NCBI RefSeq assembly: GCF_003865345.1
Contig: NZ_RMVE01000006.1
Coordinates: 124,001-188,000, forward strand
Direction of reading: 5' to 3'
Origin: Nonlabens xiamenensis
GTDB lineage: Bacteria; Bacteroidota; Bacteroidia; Flavobacteriales; Flavobacteriaceae
DNA: 64,000 nt
Positions 5,523-12,879 of this stretch are shown here, piece after piece (position 1 is the first letter of the stretch; each line of letters starts with the position of its first letter). Both the position numbers and the translations under genes were made by a program. Below the pieces are notes generated by a model. The model did not search any database. It saw nothing but the letters and a program-made list of their open reading frames with translations, and was not told the DNA's origin.

Positions 5523-5532
5523 CCACTATAAT
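5474..5532 (+). promoter_or_regulatory. hairpin-box-promoter module, copy 6 (inside a coding frame)
   Basis: The stem is TGTGCCA (5474-5480) with TGGCACA (5491-5497), extended inward by weaker pairs. As in copy 5, both arms carry the compensatory C-G pair. The box CACTACCG is at 5506-5513 and TATAAT at 5527-5532, exactly 13 bases apart. It overlaps the coding frame that ends at 5522. The start codon at 5561 is 28 bases after the -10. Confidence 0.65.
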
Positions 5533-5560
5533 AATAGTATAAACAAACACGGAGCACCAC

Positions 5561-5881
5561 ATGCGTAAGATCGAAAGACAAATGAATCAAGCGATCAGAA
5601 ACGGAGTTAACTTCTCTTCTTCTAATACAATGGTTAGACAGGGATGGGAAGGCGAAAGTGATGTTTATCTACATGGCAATCACATCGCTACAGTCAAATC
5701 TAACTCAATCATCATCAAAGATGGCGGTTGGCAGTCAAACACCACTAAGTCACGTTTAAATGCATTACTTGATGAATTCTCTTATGGCACTAGAGTTTTT
5801 CAAAAGCAATTTGAGTGGTTTGTTGGTTATAAGAATGTCACAGAGGACTTTGTAAGCGGTATGGAGTTAGCAATAGACTAA
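5561..5881 (+). CDS. hypothetical protein, 106 aa
   Basis: This 106-residue basic protein starts RKIERQMNQAIRNGVNF, has a central VYLHGNHIATVKSN strand pair, and then a GGWQSNTTKSRLNALLDEF motif. I recognise this pattern as a small protein family recurrent in cyanomyoviruses, with no known function. The HIATV element is shared with the protein at 3057-3464. GGAG lies 7 bases before the ATG. It is followed by an intrinsic terminator. Confidence 0.75.
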   Translation: MRKIERQMNQAIRNGVNFSSSNTMVRQGWEGESDVYLHGNHIATVKSNSIIIKDGGWQSNTTKSRLNALLDEFSYGTRVFQKQFEWFVGYKNVTEDFVSGMELAID

Positions 5882-5911
5882 TCCACCCCAAACAACTAAA
5901 TAATCCACTAC

Positions 5912-5931
5912 AGGGGCATATCGCCCCTTTT
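5912..5931 (+). terminator. intrinsic terminator
   Basis: A 6-bp GC-rich stem, AGGGGC (5912-5917) with GCCCCT (5923-5928), has a 5-base loop and is followed by TTTT. It lies between the last module-driven early gene and the oxygenase gene at 5943. A CTAAATAAT late-promoter-like stretch (5896-5904) is just upstream. Confidence 0.75.
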
Positions 5932-5942
5932 CATCGTTAATT

Positions 5943-6575
5943 ATGACTCAATCACCACTAAGCGATAATTTACCATCTCAACCAGTTAATGAGGTTTACG
6001 CACTTTTTGCTTTACCAGTTGGTCGGTATAGTATGCCAGATTTTCCCACACATAAAAAACAGATATTTAAGTGGATAGAAACACAGGATATAAGACCAGA
6101 GCATGAGCGATTAGCAATTACTCATAATGTTTCACAGATAGGTAAACGTAACACCATACTAGAAGACAATGCGACACTCGCCGATTTTTTGCTAGACAAG
6201 TGTAGAGAATACAATACTGAATCATATAACTATGATCTAGATTTTGCGATATCTGACTGTTATCTAGAATTAGCAACTAAGGGAGCACTATATGCACCAC
6301 ATGAGCATTCTAATTGTATCTACTCGGCAACCCTATTAATTAACTACATCGATGGACATTCACCCCTAAAGTTTAGACGTGCAGTAAACGGTAGTTATTA
6401 CCCTGTTATGCAATTCCCTAATAAGGATTACACAGCATTTAATATGACTGAAGCAACCGTGCCTATGAATGAAGGAGATCTTATCATCTATCCATCAAGT
6501 ATGACACACGGATACGAGGGCAACCCCTATGACGATAGAGTAACCCTTACAGTCAATTTTATCCCTAATAAATAG
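5943..6575 (+). CDS. 2OG-Fe(II) oxygenase family protein
   Basis: This 210-residue protein resembles the putative 2-oxoglutarate/Fe(II)-dependent oxygenases frequent in cyanophages (2OG-FeII_Oxy_5-like). The C-terminal double-stranded beta-helix shows the expected pattern: APHEHSN (H120 or H122 as first metal ligands), an IIYPSSMTHGYEGN segment with the distal His at 189, and DDRVTLTVNF with Arg199 as likely 2-oxoglutarate anchor. Members couple 2-oxoglutarate decarboxylation to hydroxylation of a substrate. The substrate here is unknown. It is preceded by a terminator and may be transcribed by read-through or from the weak CTAAATAAT motif. Confidence 0.8.
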   Translation: MTQSPLSDNLPSQPVNEVYALFALPVGRYSMPDFPTHKKQIFKWIETQDIRPEHERLAITHNVSQIGKRNTILEDNATLADFLLDKCREYNTESYNYDLDFAISDCYLELATKGALYAPHEHSNCIYSATLLINYIDGHSPLKFRRAVNGSYYPVMQFPNKDYTAFNMTEATVPMNEGDLIIYPSSMTHGYEGNPYDDRVTLTVNFIPNK

Positions 6576-6718
6576 CACTTTTTGCCCACTTATGCCAGTT
6601 TTAAAAATGTATTAAAAAACATAGTTAAGTGCTTTATCTTTAGCAGTCTAAGAGCGTAACACACGAAGATTTTTTTGTCAAGTATTGCCAGACCACTATG
6701 ACAACCTGCACAGAGGGG

Positions 6719-6747
6719 TTGACTTATTCCTCGAAATCGCTTATTAT
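6719..6747 (+). promoter_or_regulatory. sigma70-type promoter
   Basis: TTGACT (6719-6724) and TATTAT (6742-6747) are separated by 17 bases. It is in the 213-base gap between the oxygenase gene and the small-gene cluster starting at 6789 and is the only good promoter there. The rest of the gap (6576-6718) shows T-runs but no convincing gene or RNA. Confidence 0.6.
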
Positions 6748-6788
6748 GATTAAGTAAATCAAATTAGGATGACTGAATGAATTAATGA

Positions 6789-6947
6789 ATGGGACGGACA
6801 TACAAACGTAATGACCCACACAATTCACGCAAACCTAAATCAATCAGAGAGAAAAGACAATGGCATAAGCAAACCACACACAAACCAATTTACCAGGATG
6901 ATCCGCATCTATCCGCACCACATGAGGAGGGCATGACTAATGAGTAA
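6789..6947 (+). CDS. small basic protein, 52 aa
   Basis: An open frame from ATG 6789 to TAA 6945-6947 encodes 52 residues. The N-terminus is strongly basic (GRTYKRNDPHNSRKPKSIREKRQWHKQ) and the C-terminus acidic. It is probably unstructured or nucleic-acid-binding, by composition only. It overlaps the next gene by eight bases (6940-6947) and sits behind the promoter at 6719-6747. No family function is known. Confidence 0.6.
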   Translation: MGRTYKRNDPHNSRKPKSIREKRQWHKQTTHKPIYQDDPHLSAPHEEGMTNE

Positions 6948-7110
6948 GGTTTTTCAGTTACCTACCCATCCACCTGTTAATATCAAAATATGGGAGAAGT
7001 CACGCAAATACTTCTGGCAATATGATTATCCCGAGTGCCCTAAGAATGGACCATTTAGGAGTCAATCCCTAGCACTCGATGATGCAAACAAACACAGTAG
7101 GAGCGTATGA
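6940..7110 (+). CDS. hypothetical protein, 56 aa
   Basis: ATG 6940 overlaps the end of the previous gene, and TGA 7108-7110 overlaps the next start (ATGA). The 56-residue product is rich in aromatic residues and Pro (FQLPTHPPVNIKIWEKSRKYFWQYDYPECPKNGPFRSQ). The compact overlap on both sides supports translation. No family is recognised. Confidence 0.6.
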   Translation: MSKVFQLPTHPPVNIKIWEKSRKYFWQYDYPECPKNGPFRSQSLALDDANKHSRSV

Positions 7111-7304
7111 GCATCCCCACCAAACTTGAATCACTATTAGATCTCTATGACGAGGGAAACTTACCACCTGATGAAATCGGGGACATGTGTCAGTTTCTAA
7201 TAGATTTGGGTCTCAATGAGACACTCACACAGTATACACAGTTATGCGAGTATTGCATCCTGGAGGGTATCTGTTACGATGTTGCAGTTGGGGACACTAT
7301 GTAA
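7107..7304 (+). CDS. hypothetical acidic protein, 65 aa
   Basis: This 65-residue acidic helical protein (LESLLDLYDEGNLPPDEIGDMCQFLIDLGLNETL) has four Cys, in DMCQ, LCEYC and GICY. It is the last gene of the 6789-7304 cluster. Its stop codon is part of an inverted repeat (7300-7334). I know of similar short proteins in cyanophages but no function. Confidence 0.65.
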   Translation: MSIPTKLESLLDLYDEGNLPPDEIGDMCQFLIDLGLNETLTQYTQLCEYCILEGICYDVAVGDTM

Positions 7305-7353
7305 CACTTAGAGAGCGTCACAGTTATTGTTACAAATCGCAGTTAATTTGTGA
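7300..7353 (+). other. two overlapping, mutually exclusive inverted repeats
   Basis: TGTAACA (7300-7306) is the exact reverse complement of TGTTACA (7328-7334). Part of that second arm, TTACAAAT (7330-7337), can instead pair with ATTTGTGA (7346-7353), with one G-U. Only one of the two stems can form at a time. It lies at the 3' end of the small-gene cluster and 130 bases before the peptidase gene. There is no U-tract, so it is not a classic terminator. Confidence 0.3.
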
Positions 7354-7441
7354 TAATTCTTGATGCTTAGGATGTTGATATATAAAAACTCTTACTTCCC
7401 TAACCTACAAAAGTATCCCAAAGCGAGAGTTTTATTCTAAG

Positions 7442-7469
7442 CAATATAAAAAATTTTTCCAATATAAAA
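7442..7469 (+). promoter_or_regulatory. direct repeat resembling late promoter elements
   Basis: CAATATAAAA occurs twice, at 7442-7451 and 7460-7469, 18 bases apart, before the first probable late gene (start 7488). T4-type late promoters have a single TATAAATA-like -10 element. These are close to that, although the -10 to start codon distance for the second copy is short. Confidence 0.35.
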
Positions 7470-7487
7470 TCCCCCCACAGAGGTCGC

Positions 7488-7967
7488 ATGGGTAGACGCA
7501 CGAAACAAAAAGAGATAGAGAGGGAATACTCACACTTACTCGGAGAGGAGTGGAAGAGTATTCATAGTTGGTCGTGCTACCACTGTGTGAGGAAATATTA
7601 TGCACTCTACTGTAATAGAGACCTCAGAGATTTCACGAAGTTAGATCAGATATATGCATTCACGGACGGAGCGATAGAGACAGAGCAGGGAGAGTATGTC
7701 ATGAAGTCTGAGATGTGGGAGAAAGCATCTCTAGACAATCTGCAGAAGGATGACATAATCCTCTTCAGACTGTGGTATACGCCTCTGGAAGGGGGTTATT
7801 CTAAAAGACATGGGCAAGCACCTAACCATGGAGGTATATACCTTGGTGATGGTTTTATGTTGCATCATCCTTACAGGGGGCAGAGTCAGATCACAGACCT
7901 AAGAGCACCTGGCAATAGTTTCTATATGGAAACATGTGTTGGTGCAATTCGGGGAAAGTCTACATAA
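7488..7967 (+). CDS. NlpC/P60-like peptidase
   Basis: This 159-residue protein looks like an NlpC/P60 cysteine peptidase, a family that cleaves cell-wall peptides. The likely nucleophile is Cys30 in SWSCYHCVRKYY, comparable to the DCxxLVRxYY motif of phage tail-assembly peptidases such as lambda gpK. The likely catalytic His is His114 in NHGGIYLGDGF, and FMLHHPYRG (His126/127) completes the C-terminal beta part. A basic N-terminus (GRRTKQKEIEREY) precedes the domain. It is next to tail genes, so a role in penetrating the host wall or in tail assembly is plausible. A good SD (AGAGG) precedes ATG 7488. Assignment is by motif only. Confidence 0.7.
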   Translation: MGRRTKQKEIEREYSHLLGEEWKSIHSWSCYHCVRKYYALYCNRDLRDFTKLDQIYAFTDGAIETEQGEYVMKSEMWEKASLDNLQKDDIILFRLWYTPLEGGYSKRHGQAPNHGGIYLGDGFMLHHPYRGQSQITDLRAPGNSFYMETCVGAIRGKST

Positions 7968-7989
7968 AATGTATCCACGATAACTACTA

Positions 7990-8154
7990 ATGAGCAAACG
8001 ATACATCCTAGATGTAGAAGACGATGACTATGGTGATCTGTTTATCACTATTCCTACTGAGTTAATGGAGGAGATGGGATGGCGAGCAGGCACTAAGTTA
8101 GAGTATACCGAAGAAACTGATGGCTCTATCATATTGAAAGCCATCGAAGAGTAA
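7990..8154 (+). CDS. AbrB/MazE-like small DNA-binding protein, 54 aa
   Basis: The frame ATG 7990 to TAA 8152-8154 encodes 54 residues. The second half, LFITIPTELMEEMGWRAGTK followed by LEYTEETDGSIILKAIEE, matches the swapped-hairpin AbrB/SpoVT fold: a strand ending in IP, a helix ending in LGW-like MGW, then GTKLE and a final strand pair. Proteins of this fold bind DNA as dimers, as transition-state regulators or antitoxins. No toxin gene is adjacent. Its position at the boundary between early-type and structural genes suggests a regulatory role, which is inference. Confidence 0.6.
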   Translation: MSKRYILDVEDDDYGDLFITIPTELMEEMGWRAGTKLEYTEETDGSIILKAIEE

Positions 8155-8174
8155 AAAAATCGCGAGCGTGAAAC

Positions 8175-8477
8175 ATGCCAGTTAAATCAACTAGTCCTAT
8201 TAGTTATGGGGATGTCGCAAATCCCAACCCATCGCTACCTACTCAGGGTATGGACGATATGGAAAAAATCGCTTTCTGCCTAGAAAAGGTGGGTCAAGGT
8301 TTAGAGAATCTTGCGAAGCGTGTATCCATTACAGAGGGGGCAATCGCTAAGTTACCTCCACCTGGTGCTGATATGATTCAGTATAAACCACCAGGTTATG
8401 AAAAGCATTTGAATATCAAAGAGATCCTAGACGATCTGTATGACCGACTAAATAAATTGGAAGACCGTCTAGGCTGA
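8175..8477 (+). CDS. hypothetical protein with C-terminal coiled coil, 100 aa
   Basis: This 100-residue protein has a Pro/Ser-rich N-terminus (about 1-25), a helical centre (DDMEKIAFCLEKVGQGLENLAKRV) and a C-terminal heptad-like helix (IKEILDDLYDRLNKLEDRL, about 80-99). A trimeric or dimeric coiled coil is likely. It is one base upstream of a large structural gene, so I suspect a virion or assembly role. The sequence gives no direct evidence for this. Confidence 0.6.
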   Translation: MPVKSTSPISYGDVANPNPSLPTQGMDDMEKIAFCLEKVGQGLENLAKRVSITEGAIAKLPPPGADMIQYKPPGYEKHLNIKEILDDLYDRLNKLEDRLG

Positions 8478-8478
8478 T

Positions 8479-11400
8479 TTGGCTTGTTATATCCTATCGA
8501 CTAAACGATCGTTTCCAAACCCTATAGAGGGTGAGGACTACATTAAACCTTTTTATGATGAGGACAACGACGAAAACTATACGATTGAGTATGTAGACGA
8601 AGGTCCTGGCACTATGCCACTAGGCAAAGATATAGTGCATTACATTGGAGAGGAGCAGAAACTATGTGTCGGTAACTGCACAGGTGGCAGAAACCCGATC
8701 TATCGCTTCTATAGAGGTAGTAAAGACGATCACAAGTATAGTAAGACCCCAGAGTTGACAAAAGAGCACGCTGTTGGGGACGATGAGTCGTGGCAAAAAG
8801 TATTAAGAGGGTATAACCCAGAGCCTAGACAGGGACAGATCCCTGTTTTCTACTTAATGAGCACACAGGTAGGAAATTCTGTGCCTGTATACGTCTGGTA
8901 TAGAGGAGAAAGAGACGATAATACAAAATTAACTACATCTAATAGTCAACCAAGTAGTAATAATGGTAAACCTTACTACCTTGTTGGCACTTTAGGATAC
9001 ATTTTTACTAGTTTGAGTGATGCACAGGCAGAAGCGGGGACAGGAGAGACCCCTGTGCCTCTATATCACTACTTCTATGACCCAGAAGATGACTTCTATA
9101 CCATTGATCCTGCTAATGAAGTCAATCTGAAAGGCGGTCCTATCCCTCCTGCAGACCCCAGAGACGAAAGATACGTCTATCAGGGTATCTTTGGGTATGT
9201 TTTTACAGGTGATAACCCAGATGCACCCGAAAGTGAGTATAAGGACGTCGGTAAAATAGGTCCTACTGGTCAGTGTGTTGATAAAAGTGGTTGGTATACA
9301 TGGGGAAATGAAGGATCAGGGTTTAGTTATCGTGATTATAGGAAGAATTCCTTCGGGACTAATGCATTTGGTCAACCAATAGGCACACCTGGCGTCAGTG
9401 GATTCGGTGAAAGTGGCACAGCAGGCATTGTAGGCGGTGTGCAAGCAGATGGAGACGCTAATTTTGAGTGGTTGTATGGTCTAAACGGTGCGGTGAAAGG
9501 ATCTGTGCCAAGATTTCTTGGATTTCAGACTGCATATGACTCACAATACATGTATTATCTGTATGATACGTCCTATCCGTGGAATGGACCTGTCTTCGGA
9601 ATACAATATGAGCTCTCTGATGCGACATGTTGCCCCAATCATCTAGACGATGACGACGTTGATGGGTGTATTTTGAGTAAAGAGTGGTATTCTCACTTCT
9701 ATCAGATCCGTGAAGACTCATGGAAGACGACAAAAACGCGAATAGAGGTCACAGGACCTGCAGGATCTGGTGTAGAAGAGTCATTTAGGACTGCAGATAC
9801 AGATACACACAGGATCTTTTTCAAGTATTTGACCACTACAGGCACATTCCGCAAGGGTGAGCAGATAAACGGATGGAATATTGCGGGTGTTTTCTACTTT
9901 GGTGGGAAAATGAATGCGGGTTATATGGAATTAACCAAGGATGGACGCAACAAAGGAGAGAAATTTACATACTTACAGCAGTTTGTGAGTCATCCATACC
10001 CTTCAGACGAGGGAGATCCCCCTATACCACAGGCAACTATCCAAGTTTTAGCGGGATATGGCATTGAAGACAAGGCAGCATTCTTCGGAGTGTATGAATT
10101 TGAGAAGAATATTGCGTATTATAAGGTAAAGGTAGATCCAAAAGCACTCATTCCGACCCGCACACTGGATTTAGCAGAGGCAGAAGCGGTTGTAGACACA
10201 GAAGGTAAGATCATTGCTATCGATATTATCAATGGTGGTGTAGGATATAAGAATCCTATCGTGACTATTAGTGAGCCAGGTCAGTTAGAGGAGTTTAGTA
10301 GCACAGATACAGCACGTCAGATGCGTGGTGCCTTCCTCAGAGACTACGATAAACCTGTAAAGAAGTTTCCAGACTACAATCAGAGCGGTGAAATTGGTGA
10401 GCAGAAGATATCTTTGGACAAATTTGAGCGTAGACAACTACAAGTGCTCAAGAATAGGAAGGAAAGAGAGTTTGATACGGTGCAACAATTCCGTAATGCA
10501 GAGGTTAGGGTCGGTAGGATCACTAAATCAGGCATTATTAAGCGGATTGACGTAGTTGAGGGTGGGTCTGGTTACGATCCGCAAAACCCACCGATGGTTT
10601 ACATCGCAGAAAAGGGTATTTCAATCAATGTAGACACTAAATTTAGTGAGCAATCACTAGATGATGCTCAAAATGACCTTGCGGACATGCTTGATTTTGA
10701 GGCAGAGGGTAATCCTAACGCTTCTAGTAAGATTACAGAGTCAATGTCTACCATAAATGCAGGTTATACGACTAATGTGCCCATCACATACATGGAATAC
10801 GCAGAAGTTGACCCAGAAGGTAAGACAGTTTTGTGTCAAAACCTCCCTGCGGACTGTATTGAGATCAATATGGGTCTACCTTTGGTCAAAGCGTTGCCTC
10901 CTGTAGACTTTTTTGAGAATCTTAACGCTCAAGAAGACCCTAGATTCCTAAAAGCGGAGGGTGAGAGGTCACAACCTGCAGGTGCAAACTTTGCAAGCGG
11001 AGCATATTCACAAATTTTGTCAGATCTACAGCAAACTGAGGCAGATAGCGAAGCATTTAACGGACTGTACGGATCATTTGACGGTAGTAGGTGTATAATT
11101 GTGGATCAACCAATAATTCACAACATCAAAAAGTGGTTTCAGATGCCATGTGCGTATATGGAAGCGGAAGATAACCCTAGAGAAAACTTTTACGGCGAAG
11201 TGCAGGACAAATTGACCGCATCTAGGAAGGCATTTGGATATTTGCCGTGGAAATACTGTGCACCAACGGATGAAAGAGCAGAATTCACCGTATCACTGTC
11301 CTTTGACGGTAAAACTACAGGACCTCAAGGGCAAGCATTCATGGAATGGTTGAATTCTTTGCCTAAACCTAAACTTACACCGAAGAGAAATGTATCAGGC

Positions 11401-12174
11401 GGGTATAAAACGTGGAAATGCACTAGAGGTAACGTGCCTGGTAGGTGTTACCGTGGTAGTAACAATAGTATAGAATACGTCCCAATCGGATTAGAGGAAA
11501 ATACATATGATTATAACCGTAGTAACTATTCTAGAGCAGAGCAGTTTAGATTATGGTTAGGAAATAACCTAGACGCAAACCCAGTAGACACAGTTGCGAC
11601 TTGGAATACGATTGTTAACGGTGTAGACGAAGAAGGCAATGCCACACAAACATCAATACCAGGATCACAGAGCTATGTTGCTTTTACAGTCAACGGCGGG
11701 AATTGTGCAACTGATCCTACCAATATTCCTCATGACTGTTGGGATCGTTACGTTAGAAAAGGTAATAACACAAATGGCGTCTTGGATGTATACTGCGGAT
11801 GGGACGACTCGGGTAACCCACTCGCAGGACAAACCTACTATGAGATCACTCCTCCTTCAGCAACAAATACAGGAGCGAATGGAGGTGGTCTAAGTCCATC
11901 ATGGCCTGGTAGTGGTAGTGGTCTGTGCCACTCCTGTAACGCTCTAGAGCACGTCGCAGACTGCTCTATATCCATTGACCCCAAACGTATGGAAACATCG
12001 CGTTGGAGGATCAAGATGGGGGATTACAGTGGCACCATGGAGATCCTTAACTATCTTACTGGTGGCACGAATGCACTGGCAAGGAGTATCAAGAATTTAG
12101 GTAACCCATTCTTTGATGAGTGCCAAGATAAATACCCATATCTGGACGGAAGGCAGCTCAGAGGTGAGGGATAA
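8479..12174 (+). CDS. large virion structural protein with DUF5648-like repeats
   Basis: This 1231-residue protein starts at TTG 8479, one base after the previous stop. There is no ATG near the N-terminus, so translational coupling is likely. Residues about 70-245 hold three divergent DUF5648-like repeats (PIYRFYRG, PVYVWYRG, PLYHYFYDPEDDFYT ... YVYQGIFGYVFTG), a lectin-like repeat thought to bind carbohydrate. Two GxGY units are near residues 580 (INGGVGYKNP) and 690 (EGGSGYDPQNPP). The C-terminal third is Cys-rich. I take it for a tail or baseplate protein of marine T4-like phages from its context, directly before the PAAR-like tip and gp25/gp6. No T4 equivalent is recognised. Confidence 0.7.
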   Translation: MACYILSTKRSFPNPIEGEDYIKPFYDEDNDENYTIEYVDEGPGTMPLGKDIVHYIGEEQKLCVGNCTGGRNPIYRFYRGSKDDHKYSKTPELTKEHAVGDDESWQKVLRGYNPEPRQGQIPVFYLMSTQVGNSVPVYVWYRGERDDNTKLTTSNSQPSSNNGKPYYLVGTLGYIFTSLSDAQAEAGTGETPVPLYHYFYDPEDDFYTIDPANEVNLKGGPIPPADPRDERYVYQGIFGYVFTGDNPDAPESEYKDVGKIGPTGQCVDKSGWYTWGNEGSGFSYRDYRKNSFGTNAFGQPIGTPGVSGFGESGTAGIVGGVQADGDANFEWLYGLNGAVKGSVPRFLGFQTAYDSQYMYYLYDTSYPWNGPVFGIQYELSDATCCPNHLDDDDVDGCILSKEWYSHFYQIREDSWKTTKTRIEVTGPAGSGVEESFRTADTDTHRIFFKYLTTTGTFRKGEQINGWNIAGVFYFGGKMNAGYMELTKDGRNKGEKFTYLQQFVSHPYPSDEGDPPIPQATIQVLAGYGIEDKAAFFGVYEFEKNIAYYKVKVDPKALIPTRTLDLAEAEAVVDTEGKIIAIDIINGGVGYKNPIVTISEPGQLEEFSSTDTARQMRGAFLRDYDKPVKKFPDYNQSGEIGEQKISLDKFERRQLQVLKNRKEREFDTVQQFRNAEVRVGRITKSGIIKRIDVVEGGSGYDPQNPPMVYIAEKGISINVDTKFSEQSLDDAQNDLADMLDFEAEGNPNASSKITESMSTINAGYTTNVPITYMEYAEVDPEGKTVLCQNLPADCIEINMGLPLVKALPPVDFFENLNAQEDPRFLKAEGERSQPAGANFASGAYSQILSDLQQTEADSEAFNGLYGSFDGSRCIIVDQPIIHNIKKWFQMPCAYMEAEDNPRENFYGEVQDKLTASRKAFGYLPWKYCAPTDERAEFTVSLSFDGKTTGPQGQAFMEWLNSLPKPKLTPKRNVSGGYKTWKCTRGNVPGRCYRGSNNSIEYVPIGLEENTYDYNRSNYSRAEQFRLWLGNNLDANPVDTVATWNTIVNGVDEEGNATQTSIPGSQSYVAFTVNGGNCATDPTNIPHDCWDRYVRKGNNTNGVLDVYCGWDDSGNPLAGQTYYEITPPSATNTGANGGGLSPSWPGSGSGLCHSCNALEHVADCSISIDPKRMETSRWRIKMGDYSGTMEILNYLTGGTNALARSIKNLGNPFFDECQDKYPYLDGRQLRGEG

Positions 12175-12704
12175 TGGCATTTGGATTTCTTAAACCAGTT
12201 GCTGCTATCAACGGACTACCATGCTCAGGGCATGGTCTATGCCTACCTCCTGTTGTGCATAGCACAGAAGCATGCGGTGCTCCTCCTAGACCAAGGACTA
12301 TCCGTATCAAAGAATATTCATGTTGGTGGCCACCACTAACATTAACACCTTTGACTCCACTAGGACCTAATCGTGCTACAGTGTTAGTCAATGGATTCCC
12401 AATCATGTTAGCGGGTGACAAATTTATCCCTCACCCATCTACATGCACAAACATAGTTATCCATATGTGTCCGTGTGGAAAGTCTCTATGTCCTAAACCC
12501 ACACCATACCCCTGCTCGATATTAACGACAGAGGATAAGGGTGTTGGACATGACAGGACTGTCTACCCGACAACCCTAACTGTATTTGCACTCAAGAGAT
12601 TGGTTGCTAGACAGTTAGACCCGCTAGGAGTTGGATTTCCTGGCTTCTCATACCCCTGCTCATCTGTAGTTGCCTATGGCTCTATGAATGTCTGGGCAGG
12701 TTGA
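12174..12704 (+). CDS. PAAR-like tail spike tip protein
   Basis: The 176-residue protein is rich in Cys, His and Pro. It contains the typical PAAR-type stretch GPNRATVLVNGFPIMLAGDKFIPHP (about residues 62-86), framed by Cys-containing loops (CSGHGLC, CTNIVIHMCPCGKSLC). PAAR proteins form the sharp, metal-binding tip of contractile tails. T4 gp5.4 is the counterpart. It overlaps the previous gene by TAATG and precedes baseplate genes. Metal ligands are not assigned because several His/Cys are possible. Confidence 0.7.
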   Translation: MAFGFLKPVAAINGLPCSGHGLCLPPVVHSTEACGAPPRPRTIRIKEYSCWWPPLTLTPLTPLGPNRATVLVNGFPIMLAGDKFIPHPSTCTNIVIHMCPCGKSLCPKPTPYPCSILTTEDKGVGHDRTVYPTTLTVFALKRLVARQLDPLGVGFPGFSYPCSSVVAYGSMNVWAG

Positions 12705-12722
12705 CCTTTTGCTAAATTATTA

Positions 12723-12854
12723 ATGGCTCTTTATAACAACACACAGTACCAAAAGCAGACTCCAAAGAAAACTAGACAAGGAAGAGGCAAGAATACAAAG
12801 TATTCTGCAACCTCCTCAAATAGTGCCCGCAAAAAGTATCGTGGACAAGGCTAA
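12723..12854 (+). CDS. small basic protein, 43 aa
   Basis: The frame ATG 12723 to TAA 12852-12854 encodes 43 residues, of which about a third are Lys or Arg (KQTPKKTRQGRGKNTKYS, SARKKYRGQG). I recognise it as a short basic protein type that recurs near baseplate genes of cyanomyoviruses. It may bind nucleic acid or be packaged, but nothing shows this directly. It lies 18 bases after the PAAR-like gene. Confidence 0.55.
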   Translation: MALYNNTQYQKQTPKKTRQGRGKNTKYSATSSNSARKKYRGQG

Positions 12855-12860
12855 ATATAA
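12851..12860 (+). promoter_or_regulatory. possible late promoter element
   Basis: CTAAATATAA begins at the end of the small basic gene, 29 bases before ATG 12880. It shares the TAAATA core of T4-type late promoters. A similar CTAAATATA is at 15467-15475, before the giant gene. Support is weak. Confidence 0.3.
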
Positions 12861-12879
12861 TTAACTAGCTTGTTTTCCC

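Noticed and set aside
6675-6685. TTGTCAAGTAT occurs here and at 51583-51593
   Set aside because: An 11-base match is expected several times by chance in 64 kb and the contexts differ.
9458-9733. Minus-strand open frame inside the 1231-residue protein gene
   Set aside because: Low-complexity shadow of a clear + strand gene. No minus-strand frame in the window has recognisable motifs, spacing or start signals.
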